In this document: positions 25,025 through 33,277 of the stretch, in pieces
How positions within the stretch are numbered: position 1 is the stretch's first letter
Layout of the letters: the number at the start of each line of letters is the position of its first letter
Assembly (NCBI RefSeq): GCF_004570865.1
Contig: NZ_SPQS01000017.1
Location: 62,001 to 126,000 of the forward strand
Direction of reading: 5' to 3'
Source: Bradyrhizobium frederickii
GTDB taxonomy: Bacteria > Pseudomonadota > Alphaproteobacteria > Rhizobiales > Xanthobacteraceae
DNA length: 64,000 nt
The notes under the pieces: model-generated
Told to the model about the DNA's origin: nothing
Seen by the model: the letters and a program-made list of their open reading frames with translations, nothing else
Databases searched by the model: none
Program-made: the position numbers and the translations under genes

Positions 25025-25816
25025 ATGCGTGAGACTGATGTGAAACAACGGGCCTTCGCCATGCCGCTGACCAGCCCGGCCTATCCGCCCGGGCCGTATC
25101 GGTTCGTCGATCGCGAGTACTTGATCATCACCTATCGTACCGATCCGGCCAAGCTCCGGGCCGTGGTGCCGGGGCCGCTCGAGATCGACGAGCGCGAAGC
25201 TCTCGTCAAATACGAGTTCATCCGCATGCCGGACTCCAACGGCTTCGGCGACTATACGGAAAGCGGACAGGTCATCCCCGTCTCCTTCCGCGGGCGCAAG
25301 GGCGGCTACACGCACTGCATGTTCCTCAACGACGAAGGTCCCATCGCGGGCGGGCGCGAACTCTGGGGCTTTCCGAAGAAGCTTGCGCACCCGACCCTGC
25401 GAACCGAGATCGACACGCTGATCGGCACGCTGGATTACGGCCCGCTCCGGGTCGCCACGGGGACGATGGGATACAAGCACCGCGAGGCCGATCTGGCGAA
25501 GATCAAGGCTGCGCTTAACGAACCGAACTTCCTGCTCAAGATCATCCCGCACGTCGACGGCAGCCCACGCATCTGCGAGCTCGTTCAGTACCATCTCGAG
25601 GACATCGTGCTGAAAGGTGCCTGGACCGGACCGGCGGCTTTGGCCCTCACACCACACGCATTGGCGCCGGTTGCCGAGCTGCCGGTCCTGGAAATCGTCT
25701 CAGCCACCCACATCCGCGCCGACCTTACACTCGGCCTCGGGACAGTGGTGCATGACTATCTGCAACAGCCGGCGCGCGGCTCGATTCGAGCCGGTGAGCG
25801 AGCGCTGGTCTTCTGA
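25025..25816 (+). CDS. Acetoacetate decarboxylase
   Basis: A 263-residue member of the acetoacetate decarboxylase family, which converts acetoacetate to acetone and CO2 through a Schiff base. The active-site pair is K118-K119 in RELWGFPKKLAHP, matching Lys115-Lys116 of the clostridial enzyme. The conserved acidic residue in PLEIDE and the core VKYEFIRMPD are also present. It starts 29 nt after the patatin gene and is followed by 3-hydroxybutyrate dehydrogenase, which supplies acetoacetate. Confidence 0.92.
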   Translation: MRETDVKQRAFAMPLTSPAYPPGPYRFVDREYLIITYRTDPAKLRAVVPGPLEIDEREALVKYEFIRMPDSNGFGDYTESGQVIPVSFRGRKGGYTHCMFLNDEGPIAGGRELWGFPKKLAHPTLRTEIDTLIGTLDYGPLRVATGTMGYKHREADLAKIKAALNEPNFLLKIIPHVDGSPRICELVQYHLEDIVLKGAWTGPAALALTPHALAPVAELPVLEIVSATHIRADLTLGLGTVVHDYLQQPARGSIRAGERALVF

Positions 25817-25884
25817 CTTCAACTCCGCGTCGCGACCAGCGGCACAGCGCCGATTGTTCGCATGCCATAAGGAAGGTGTACGAG

Positions 25885-26673
25885 ATGGGAATTCTGAACG
25901 GCAAGACAGCAGTCGTCACCGGCTCGACTAGCGGCATTGGCCTCGCCTGCGCGCAGGCTTTTGCCGGCGCCGGCGCCAACGTGGTGATCAACGGTATGGG
26001 TGGGCCTGCCGAGATCGAGAAGGAGCGGGCCGCCATCGAGGGCGAATTCGGCGTCAAGGCGATCTATTCGCCTGCGGACATGACCAAGCCGCACGAGATT
26101 GCCCAGCTCATCGCGCATACCGAAGACGCCTTCGGCGCCGTAGACATCCTGGTCAACAATGCGGGTATCCAGCACGTTTCGCCGATCGAGGACTTCCCCG
26201 CCGAGAAGTGGGATGCGATCATCGCGATCAACCTGTCCGCCGCCTTCCATGCCATCCGCGCGGTCGTACCCGGCATGAAGAAGCGCGGCTGGGGCCGCAT
26301 CATCACCACGGCTTCGGCGCATTCGCTCGTCGCCTCGCCGTTCAAGTCGGCCTATGTCGCGGCAAAGCACGGCATCACGGGCCTGACCAAGACGGTAGCG
26401 TTGGAGCTCGCCCGTTCGAAGATCACATGCAATTGCATCAGCCCCGGCTACGTCTGGACGCCCCTCGTGGAAAAGCAGATCCCAAACACGATGGCAGCCC
26501 GTCGCATGCGGAGGGATGAGGTCATCAACGATGTCCTGCTCGCCGCGCAGCCTACCAAGGAGTTCGTCACCGTCCAACAAGTCGCTTCGCTGGCGCTGTT
26601 CCTGTGCAGCGACGACGCCGCTCAGATCACGGGCGCCAACCTCTCGATGGATGGCGGCTGGACGGCTGCGTAG
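25885..26673 (+). CDS. D-3-hydroxybutyrate dehydrogenase (SDR family)
   Basis: A 262-residue short-chain dehydrogenase. It has the NAD-binding motif TGSTSGIG (about 12-19), NNAGIQHVSPIEDF, catalytic Ser-Tyr-Lys (SAHS, SAYVAAKHG) and the C-terminal SMDGGWTAA typical of 3-hydroxybutyrate dehydrogenases. It oxidises 3-hydroxybutyrate to acetoacetate, the last step of PHB mobilisation. ATG 25885 is used rather than GTG 25876. It is the last gene of the operon. Together with the decarboxylase it would turn 3-hydroxybutyrate into acetone. Confidence 0.92.
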   Translation: MGILNGKTAVVTGSTSGIGLACAQAFAGAGANVVINGMGGPAEIEKERAAIEGEFGVKAIYSPADMTKPHEIAQLIAHTEDAFGAVDILVNNAGIQHVSPIEDFPAEKWDAIIAINLSAAFHAIRAVVPGMKKRGWGRIITTASAHSLVASPFKSAYVAAKHGITGLTKTVALELARSKITCNCISPGYVWTPLVEKQIPNTMAARRMRRDEVINDVLLAAQPTKEFVTVQQVASLALFLCSDDAAQITGANLSMDGGWTAA

Positions 26674-26777
26674 CCGGTTTCACCACGGGCCCTATCATGC
26701 CTTCTGTCAAGGAGGCCGCTCGGTTCAGGACCAACCGCCCTCTCCAGCTCGATCTCGCGGAAGACGCAGAAGAAGAC

Positions 26778-26909
26778 CTATTTCGAAAGCGCGGGCAGGC
26801 AGATCGAGCAGCAAAAAGCGATGAGCCGATCGGCATAGCAGCCGTGCCCGATCGCCTCGATGCAGGTTACGGCCTTCTTGGAGCCGAGGGGGCGGCCCCT
26901 CGCGAGCAT
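26778..26909 (-). CDS. Candidate Cys-rich microprotein coupled to cyclase gene
   Basis: A 43-codon ORF whose ATG lies 2 nt after the stop of the adenylate cyclase gene. About four fifths of its codons end in G or C, as in real genes of this window. It contains five Cys and a hydrophobic C-terminal segment (LIAFCCSICLPAL). There is no separate Shine-Dalgarno, so translation would depend on coupling. No family is recognised. It could be chance in GC-rich DNA. Confidence 0.3.
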   Translation of the reverse strand: MLARGRPLGSKKAVTCIEAIGHGCYADRLIAFCCSICLPALSK

Positions 26910-26911
26910 CC

Positions 26912-28474
26912 TCACGCCGGCTTCAGCGAAGCCAGCGCGCTCTCCAGCAGCGCACGCACGCGGGCGGCATCGCCTGACTTCACCACTGCCGGATCGAGAT
27001 AGAGCTCGAGCCCCGGCGCGCGCTCGGTGATGATGCCGCTGTTCTCGGCTGCTCCGTCTGCCAGCGCATCGACCGAATAGGGAATCACCTCGCGGCTGAT
27101 GCCCTTCATCGTGATCGCCGGCAGTGCGTGGGCGCGGACGATGTCGCTGACGAGCGCGAAGGTCTCGTAGCTCAGCACGATGCCGCCGGGCTCGGCGATC
27201 GACTGCAGGCGCGCGGCGAGGTTCGCCTCCGCGCCGATGATGGTGTAGTCCATGCGGTCGGAGCTGCCGAAATTGCCGACATTGCAGTAGCCGGAGTTGA
27301 TGCCCATGCGCGAGCGGAACGGCTGCTCGATGCCGGACGCCCGCCATTTCGCATTGAGCTCGGCAAGGCGCTGCTGCATGCGCCAGGCCATCTGCAGACA
27401 GGCCTGCGCATCGGCGCGATCGCCCCTGGTCTCGGGATCGCCGAAGAAGATCAGCATGGCGTCGCCGATGAACTTGTCGATGGTGCCGCCATAGTCGTGG
27501 GCGATCGCCGACATCTCGGTGAAATATTCGTTGAGAAGCTGGGTCAGCTGCTCCGGCTGCAGCCGTTCGGCGGTAGCGGTGAAATTCTGGATGTCGGAGA
27601 AAAAGATGGTGAGCTTCTTGCGCTCGGTGTGGATGGTGACGTCCTTCTGGCCCGAGAAGATGCTCTTGTAGACCTGCGGCGGGATGTAGCGCGAGATCTT
27701 CATCGAGAGCGAGGCCAGGAAGTCGTTGGCGGATTCGAGCTCCCTGTTCATGGTCTTGATGCGGCCGGCCTGCCGGCGCTGCAGCGAGAGGAACGCGAGG
27801 CCGCTGCCGGCGGCGATCAGGAAATAGGCCAGCAGGAACTTGAACGAGAAGATGTTGGCGGCGATCGGCTGCGCGATGATCACCTCCTGGATGCCCCTGA
27901 CATCGCCGACCTTCCAGTCCTTCTTCGGGCTCTCAGGGTGACTGTTGTGGCAGCTTACGCAGGCCGGGCCCATCGTGACGGGCGCGACCAGGCGAACCTT
28001 GTCTGAGAACAGCGAGGTCTCGGTGTCCAGAATCTTCTGCTCCGGATCCTTCCTGAGCGCATCGAGCGCGTCCTTTTCGAACTTGTCGAGCTGGTGCGAT
28101 GCGCGGTTCTGGAACGGGAAATCCGAGACGAATCGGTAGGTGATGTTCTCCTGCTGCGCGCCGATCACCCGTCCGAGCTCCAGCGACAGCGTCGCCGGAA
28201 TCGGGATTGCGCCCGAAACGGACTCGTAATTGTGCACGACCTTCGTGGTGCCATCAGGGTTCGCCAGCACGCGCCCGACCACGTTGGAGGCGTAATAGCT
28301 GCGCACGCTTGATATCACTGAATTGAGATCGAGCGCCTGCCGTCGCAACGCCGTCTTGCTGAGCTCGGTCAGGTCCAGCCACACCGCCAGCGGCAAAGCG
28401 AGCAGGAGGAAGGCGATCACGGCCCCGGTGAGGATGCCGCTTTTGCGCTGCTCTTCGGAGATCTCTTGTTTCAC
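26912..28474 (-). CDS. Membrane class III adenylate/guanylate cyclase with DUF3365 heme-type sensor
   Basis: A 520-residue protein with membrane helices at about 13-33 and 211-231 flanking a periplasmic DUF3365 domain. That domain carries a covalent-heme motif C172-V-S-C175-H176, so it may sense redox state or gas. The cytoplasmic catalytic domain keeps both metal Asp residues (FFSDIQNFT, IGDAMLIFF), the purine-selecting Lys (DKFIGD) and Thr (DYTIIG), and the Asn/Arg pair (ANLAARL), so it should be active. The start is GTG 28474, 8 nt after GGAG. The product is probably cAMP. Confidence 0.88.
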   Translation of the reverse strand: MKQEISEEQRKSGILTGAVIAFLLLALPLAVWLDLTELSKTALRRQALDLNSVISSVRSYYASNVVGRVLANPDGTTKVVHNYESVSGAIPIPATLSLELGRVIGAQQENITYRFVSDFPFQNRASHQLDKFEKDALDALRKDPEQKILDTETSLFSDKVRLVAPVTMGPACVSCHNSHPESPKKDWKVGDVRGIQEVIIAQPIAANIFSFKFLLAYFLIAAGSGLAFLSLQRRQAGRIKTMNRELESANDFLASLSMKISRYIPPQVYKSIFSGQKDVTIHTERKKLTIFFSDIQNFTATAERLQPEQLTQLLNEYFTEMSAIAHDYGGTIDKFIGDAMLIFFGDPETRGDRADAQACLQMAWRMQQRLAELNAKWRASGIEQPFRSRMGINSGYCNVGNFGSSDRMDYTIIGAEANLAARLQSIAEPGGIVLSYETFALVSDIVRAHALPAITMKGISREVIPYSVDALADGAAENSGIITERAPGLELYLDPAVVKSGDAARVRALLESALASLKPA

Positions 28475-28664
28475 GTTGGGGCTCCGTTATGTGCCTTTTT
28501 GTCGCGACGGCCGGCATCCGCGATGGAACATGCGGCGGCACAGAACCCAGAAAACGCAGATCCGCGCAACCCCATTTTATGGTGGTCGGGCCAAGCGCCT
28601 TTTCGTTTGATCACGGATGCTTAAGATCACCCTCGACCTGCATCCGCCGCGCCGGGAGAGACCC

Positions 28665-29756
28665 ATGACCGAGACCATCCGCATCAAGCGCTTCCAGGCG
28701 CGTCCCGTGATCGTGCCAATGAATCTGCCGTTGAAAACCTCGACCGGCGCGGTCGCCAAGGCGCCGCTGGTGCTGATCGACTGCGAAACCGACCAGGGCG
28801 CGGTCGGACACGCCTATCTGTTCTCGATCACGCCGTCGGCCTTGAAGCCGCTGACGTCGATGGTCACGGAAATGTCAGAGCTGGTCGCCGGCGATGCGCT
28901 GCTGCCGTTCGAGATCGAGCGCAAGCTGACCCAGCGCTTTACCCTGCTGGGCCTCGCCGGCCTGCAGCGGCTGGCGCAATCCGGCATCGACATGGCGGCC
29001 TGGGATGCGCTCGCCCGCACACGCGGTCTGCCGCTGGCGCGCTTGCTCGGCGGCGCGCCGAAGCCGGTCAGGGCCTACAATTCGAAGGGGCTCGGCATCA
29101 TGCCGGCAGACGCCGCCGTGGACGAGGCGCACCAGCTGCTGGCCGAAGGATTTCAAGCTGCCAAGATCCGCGTCGGCCGGCCCGATGCGCGGGAGGATCT
29201 TGCCGTCGTTCGCGCGGTCCGCAAGGCCGTCGGCGACGAGGTCACGTTGATGTGCGACTACAATCAGGCGCTGACTGTGACCGAGGCCATTCGTCGGGGC
29301 GAGATGCTCGACGACGAGGGCCTCACCTGGATCGAGGAGCCGATCCGCCACGATGACTATACCGGCTGCGCCCGCATTGCCGATGCGCTGCATACGCCGA
29401 TCCAGATCGGCGAGAATTTTGACAGCGCCTTTTCGATGCAGGCGGCGCTGTCGGCGGAAGCGTGCGACTACGTGATGCCTGACGTGCAGCGCATTGGCGG
29501 CGTCACCGGCTGGCTGCGCGCCGCTGCGCTCGCCCATGCCGCCGGCATCGAGATGTCCTCGCATCTGTTCTCGGAAGTCAGCGCGCACCTGCTCTGCGTG
29601 ACACCGACCGCGCACTGGCTGGAATATGTCGACTGGGCCGACGCGGTGCTTTCGACGCGACTGCAAATCAAGGACGGCTTTGCGTTGCCGAGCGAGCAGC
29701 CCGGCAACGGGATCGCATGGGACGAGGCGGCGGTGAAGAAGTATCTGGTGGGGTGA
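28665..29756 (+). CDS. Mandelate-racemase-type enolase superfamily enzyme
   Basis: A 363-residue protein strongly similar along its length to Pseudomonas mandelate racemase (APLVLID, GIDMAAWDAL, GGVTGW, MSSHLF, TPTAHWLE). Metal ligands D198, E224 and E250, the D273-H300 dyad and E320 are all conserved at a constant offset of +3. The KxK motif is K167-I-R169, so the S-specific base Lys166 of mandelate racemase is Arg here. It may be a dehydratase or an epimerase with altered specificity. ATG 28665 follows GGGAGAG; an upstream ATG at 28617 would add 16 atypical residues. Confidence 0.85.
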   Translation: MTETIRIKRFQARPVIVPMNLPLKTSTGAVAKAPLVLIDCETDQGAVGHAYLFSITPSALKPLTSMVTEMSELVAGDALLPFEIERKLTQRFTLLGLAGLQRLAQSGIDMAAWDALARTRGLPLARLLGGAPKPVRAYNSKGLGIMPADAAVDEAHQLLAEGFQAAKIRVGRPDAREDLAVVRAVRKAVGDEVTLMCDYNQALTVTEAIRRGEMLDDEGLTWIEEPIRHDDYTGCARIADALHTPIQIGENFDSAFSMQAALSAEACDYVMPDVQRIGGVTGWLRAAALAHAAGIEMSSHLFSEVSAHLLCVTPTAHWLEYVDWADAVLSTRLQIKDGFALPSEQPGNGIAWDEAAVKKYLVG

Positions 29757-29970
29757 TCACGGGCACAGCTTCGTTATCGCGACGTTGCCGACGTCGGTTG
29801 ACAAGCACGAGGCGCTCAAGCAGAATTTTGCCAGGTAGATACCGCCTGCCGCTTGCGCCCTTCGGGGTATGGTGAAGTGTATCGGACCGCCGCCCGCTTC
29901 CTTTGCTCACGCGAACGGGTCAGTAACGCAAGCCCTGACATTCTCCGTTCATATTGCAAAGGAACAGAGT

Positions 29971-30828
29971 ATGCGCGATTTCCGCGACGCCAAAGCCATG
30001 GCGCAGACGCTCCGCGAAACCCTCAACGCCCGATCGATCGCCCTTACGGTCAGTGAGAGTCTTGAGCTCGTCGCGAGACTATTCGGGTTTGCCGATTGGA
30101 ATGTCCTGGCCGCTCGAATCCGCTCCGCGGAGCAAGCCGGCTCGGGCCGGAGCAACGAGGAAAGCACGAAGACCGATGCTGCGGATCAACTCCGCTCAAA
30201 GACCAAAGAAATTCAGTTGCCGCAGGCGATGCTGGATCGTTATGCCGGAACATACCAATTCCATAGCGCCGTCTTCACCGTGACGCGTGAACAGGACCAC
30301 CTATCCGCGCGGCTCAGCGGCCAAAGCTCAGTCCCCTATTACCCGGTCGGCGAAACGGAATTCGTCGGACGGGAGATCGATGTCACGCTACGGTTTATCC
30401 TCGGACCGGATGGGATGCCGACCGGCGTGATCCTGCGCCAGCACGGCAACGATCACGCGATGCAGCGCATCAACGCGACCGTGGCGCAAGAGCTCGAGCG
30501 CGCGATCGAGAGTCGCATGAGCGCCCGCTCCGCCAATCCCGGGACCGAGGCCGCGTTGCGCCGTCTCATCGAAAGCATCGCATCGGGCCAGCCCAATTAT
30601 GGCGAGATGAGCGTGGATCTGGCCGAGGCAACCCGCAAGCAATTGCCGCGGCTGCAGCCCGGCCTTGCGGAAATGGGCCCGATCAAGTCGATCGAATTCC
30701 TTGGCGTTGGCGCGCAAGGCCAGGACGTTTACTCGGTCTGGCACCAGGGTGGCGCCGCGTCGCACTGGCACATTACGCTCGGCAGCGATGGCACGATCAT
30801 CTCGGCCTTCGTCACGCCGGGGCCCTAG
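29971..30828 (+). CDS. Glyoxalase_8-like / DUF3471-like two-domain protein
   Basis: A 285-residue protein. Residues 1-50 (MRDFRDAKAMAQTLRETL, then ELVARLFGFADWNVLAARI) match the short helical domain called glyoxalase-related (Glyoxalase_8), usually fused to other modules. Residues 85-170 (YAGTYQF, LSARLSGQ, and VILRQHG) resemble DUF3471, a beta-barrel found at the end of serine hydrolases. The last 90 residues resemble another hydrolase-associated domain. No hydrolase catalytic domain is present. ATG 29971 is chosen because the Glyoxalase_8 domain begins there. Role unknown. Confidence 0.65.
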   Translation: MRDFRDAKAMAQTLRETLNARSIALTVSESLELVARLFGFADWNVLAARIRSAEQAGSGRSNEESTKTDAADQLRSKTKEIQLPQAMLDRYAGTYQFHSAVFTVTREQDHLSARLSGQSSVPYYPVGETEFVGREIDVTLRFILGPDGMPTGVILRQHGNDHAMQRINATVAQELERAIESRMSARSANPGTEAALRRLIESIASGQPNYGEMSVDLAEATRKQLPRLQPGLAEMGPIKSIEFLGVGAQGQDVYSVWHQGGAASHWHITLGSDGTIISAFVTPGP

Positions 30829-31018
30829 TCTCGGTCAGGCGACCATGCTTCCGCGCCCGGAATTCTCTTCCGCACCGCCATCCGCTGGATCCGGATGCAG
30901 CGACGGACGGACTTGCTGGAGTGGATTGCGGCTTGCCGAGCCGTAGCTCGCGGCGGCGGCCCGCCTTCGCCTTTGGGCTTCGGGGCGGCATCCTTCTCTC
31001 GTTACCGCGAGCGAAGGA

Positions 31019-31093
31019 TGGTGGGCACGACAGGGATCGAACCTGTGACCCCTACCATGTCAAGGTAGTGCTCTCCCGCTGAGCTACGTGCCC
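31019..31093 (-). tRNA. tRNA-Val (GAC)
   Basis: The minus strand reads as a complete cloverleaf: 7-bp acceptor GGGCACG/CGTGCCC, D-arm GCTC...GAGC, 5-bp anticodon stem CTACC/GGTAG with loop TTGACAT (anticodon GAC), a 5-nt variable loop, and T-arm ACAGG-TTCGATC-CCTGT. The 3' ACCA is encoded. A hairpin with an 8-bp outer stem at 30989-31020 touches the 3' end and may aid processing or termination. No integrase or att repeat was found beside it. Confidence 0.97.
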
Positions 31094-31168
31094 TAAAAGT
31101 CCACTTGGGTCGGGTGGGGTCCCTATAACGGCTCAGGGGACCCGGCGCAAGGACGGAACGGGGCCGAT

Positions 31169-31528
31169 TTAGGCCGCCAGCATCTTGTTCACTTCGCTGA
31201 CCAATTCGCGCAGGTGCACGGGCTTGGACAGCACCTTGGCATTCTTGGGAGCGTCCGAATCCGAGTTCAGGGCGACCGCGGCAAAGCCGGTGATGAACAT
31301 GATCTTGATGTCAGGGTCGAGTTCCGAGGCCCGGCGGGCGAGCTCGATGCCGTCCATCTCCGGCATCACGATGTCGGTGAGCAGCATCTCGAACGGCTCT
31401 TCCCGCAACCGCTGATAGGCGGCCATGCCGTTGTCATGGGACGAGACCTGAAAACCGGCGTTTTCGAGCGCCTTGACCAGGAAACGGCGCATGTCGTTGT
31501 CGTCTTCGGCGAGCAGGATCTTTGGCAT
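31169..31528 (-). CDS. cpdR: CpdR single-domain response regulator
   Basis: A 119-residue receiver-only protein closely matching Caulobacter CpdR: LLAEDDNDMR, LLTDIVMPEMDGIELARRA, IKIMFITGFAAVALN and AKVLSKPVHLREL. The phosphoacceptor is D52. In alphaproteobacteria unphosphorylated CpdR primes ClpXP to degrade substrates such as PdeA during the cell cycle; its phosphate comes from the CckA-ChpT relay. Location beside tRNA-Val and an N-formylglutamate amidohydrolase gene is typical. It stands alone with a 333-nt upstream gap. Confidence 0.93.
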   Translation of the reverse strand: MPKILLAEDDNDMRRFLVKALENAGFQVSSHDNGMAAYQRLREEPFEMLLTDIVMPEMDGIELARRASELDPDIKIMFITGFAAVALNSDSDAPKNAKVLSKPVHLRELVSEVNKMLAA

Positions 31529-31651
31529 GGCAGGAATCGTCGCATCCCCAGAGGATATCAGCAGAGGTCACTAAGCCCGACAGAGGGTAAATTTGGGGTG
31601 AAAATCTTTACCTTAGGCCGGCTGCGCTGCCGCACTGTTGTGAACCGGAAA

Positions 31652-31674
31652 GCGGCTCGAATCAATCGAGCCGC
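31652..31674. other. Perfect 9-bp hairpin in the cpdR upstream gap
   Basis: GCGGCTCGA and TCGAGCCGC form a 9-bp inverted repeat around ATCAA. On the minus strand it is followed by only three T residues, so it is a weak terminator at best. It could instead be a leader structure or a small RNA element. The rest of the 333-nt gap between cpdR and the N-formylglutamate amidohydrolase gene shows no ORF or clear promoter. Confidence 0.4.
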
Positions 31675-31861
31675 GCGGGCGCATCCCCGCTGCCCTGCCC
31701 GCACGGTTAAGACGTGTTCCAATGGACCGATACATCTTTTCGCTTGGCAGAATGGTTGCGATTCCGGACAATGACGACACATAAGAGCCGCATCCATCGG
31801 CCGAATCAATGCGGTCTGGCCCCCTGCCAGATCCCGGCGCGAAGGGACGAAGCCTGAGAAG

Positions 31862-32752
31862 ATGACCCGGTTTGACGGCGAGACGTCGCCAGCCTTCGAG
31901 ATCGTCGAGCCCGCACAATGGCGCGCGCCGGTCATCTTCAACTCGCCCCATTCCGGCTCGACCTATCCTGACGAATTCCTGGCGGCGTCAAGGATCGACC
32001 TGCTGACGCTGCGTCGGTCCGAAGATTCCTTCATGGACGAGCTGATCGGCCACTTGAGCGAGCGCGGCTTTCCGACCGTGAGGGTCAACTTTCCCCGCTC
32101 CTATGTCGACGTCAATCGCGAGCCCTATGAGCTCGACCCGCGCATGTTCACCGGCCGCCTGCCGAGCTTCGCAAACACCCGCTCGATGCGGGTCGCCGGC
32201 GGCCTCGGTACCATTCCGCGCGTGGTCGGCGACGGCCAGGAGATCTACCGCGACCGCATTCTGGTCGACGACGCGCTGGGGCGGATCGAGTCGCTGTACA
32301 AACCTTACCATCGCGCGCTGCGCCGGCTGATCAACAAGGTGCACCAGATGTTCGGCACCGTGGTGCTGGTCGACTGCCACTCGATGCCGTCGGTCGGCGT
32401 GTCCCGCGACGAGCCGCGCCGGCCCGATGTCGTGATCGGCGACCGCTACGGCACGAGCTGCACGCCGCTTCTGCCCGACCGGGTCGAGGAGACGATGACC
32501 GGACTCGGCTATTCGATCGGCCGCAACAAGCCCTATGCCGGCGGCTTCATCACCGAGCATTACGGCAATCCGGCGAGCGGCCTGCATGCCGTGCAGCTCG
32601 AGCTCAACCGCGCAATCTATATGGACGAGCGGCGGCGCGAGCGCGGTCCACGCTTTGCGCAAGTGGCGACCGATTTCGGCGTTCTCGCCGACGTGCTGGC
32701 GACCACGATTCCGTTCGGCGATCTCGGCCCATTCCAGGCGGCGGCGGAATAG
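31862..32752 (+). CDS. N-formylglutamate amidohydrolase family protein
   Basis: A 296-residue protein of the FGase family (PF05013), which hydrolyses N-formyl-L-glutamate at the end of one histidine degradation route. Recognisable motifs are FNSPHSGSTYP, the Zn-site-like VDCHSMPS, and GGFITEHYGNP with a LQLELNR-like segment (VQLELNRAIYMDE). No other hut gene is near, so a role in histidine catabolism is not supported by context. The gene ends 95 nt before the terminator of the mmgR-like sRNA, which is transcribed towards it. Confidence 0.88.
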   Translation: MTRFDGETSPAFEIVEPAQWRAPVIFNSPHSGSTYPDEFLAASRIDLLTLRRSEDSFMDELIGHLSERGFPTVRVNFPRSYVDVNREPYELDPRMFTGRLPSFANTRSMRVAGGLGTIPRVVGDGQEIYRDRILVDDALGRIESLYKPYHRALRRLINKVHQMFGTVVLVDCHSMPSVGVSRDEPRRPDVVIGDRYGTSCTPLLPDRVEETMTGLGYSIGRNKPYAGGFITEHYGNPASGLHAVQLELNRAIYMDERRRERGPRFAQVATDFGVLADVLATTIPFGDLGPFQAAAE

Positions 32753-32847
32753 GCGCCGGCTTCTCTCTCGAATGAAGATACTCTGAGCGCGAGCGCGCTT
32801 TCGCTTGGCAAGCTTGCGCGCCCTCAAACGAAAACGGCGGCGGCAAG

Positions 32848-32882
32848 AAAAAAGGGCCGCTCGCGAATGACGCAAGCGGCCC
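32848..32882 (-). terminator. Rho-independent terminator of the mmgR-like sRNA
   Basis: On the minus strand an 8-bp stem GGGCCGCT/AGCGGCCC with a 13-nt loop is followed by six T residues. It ends the small RNA about 95 nt from the convergent amidohydrolase gene. Confidence 0.85.
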
Positions 32883-32938
32883 AAGTCTAGGGAGGAAACG
32901 CCCAAGGAGGGCAGCGGTAACGCCAGGCGCTACCGCAC
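32848..32938 (-). ncRNA. mmgR: mmgR/suhB-family trans-acting small RNA
   Basis: The minus strand encodes a compact RNA of about 90 nt. It has a 5' hairpin GCGGTAGCGCC/GGCGTTACCGC, a linker carrying the single-stranded UUUCCUCCCU motif that defines the alpha-r8 (MmgR, Rfam suhB) family, and a strong Rho-independent terminator. A matching promoter lies just upstream. In Sinorhizobium MmgR limits polyhydroxybutyrate accumulation. The UCCUCCC motif can pair with Shine-Dalgarno sequences. It is divergent from hisN, an inositol-phosphatase-like gene, which recalls the origin of the family name. Confidence 0.85.
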
Positions 32939-32944
32939 CGCAAC

Positions 32945-32973
32945 AATATGCGACCGCGCCGCACAAAGTGCAA
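32945..32973 (-). promoter_or_regulatory. sigma70 promoter of the mmgR-like sRNA
   Basis: On the minus strand TTGCAC (32968-32973) and CATATT (32945-32950) are separated by exactly 17 nt. This places the start site at about 32938, immediately before the first hairpin of the small RNA. Confidence 0.7.
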
Positions 32974-33277
32974 GGGCTTTTGCTCCATTTCCCATGCAAT
33001 ATGCACATGGCTCAGTTGCTTCCATGGAAGCCCAGATTCAGTTTCTTTGATAAGGAAATTCAATGGGTTGATAGATGTTTGCATACGAACGAGGCAACCT
33101 CGGAACTAAGTTTTCAACGCAATGATCGATATTTGGCCAGGAGATGACTGAGAGGAGGCGGTCCGTTTCGGCATCCAAAATACCAGGGTGCAAATCAAGA
33201 CAGCGCTGCCCGCGGGAGGCGAATTGGGCTAGGCAGGAGGCGAGCTTCATCCAACTTTCGCTTTGAGGATTTGGCCT

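Noticed and set aside
30989..31020. Rho-independent terminator after tRNA-Val
   Set aside because: The hairpin is strong (8 plus 4 bp), but it begins within the CCA end and has no T-tract, so it is noted with the tRNA rather than called as a terminator.
31019..31093. Integration site for a genomic island at tRNA-Val
   Set aside because: There is no integrase gene nearby, no second copy of the tRNA 3' end was noticed, and the flanking genes (cpdR, core genes) are conserved neighbours.
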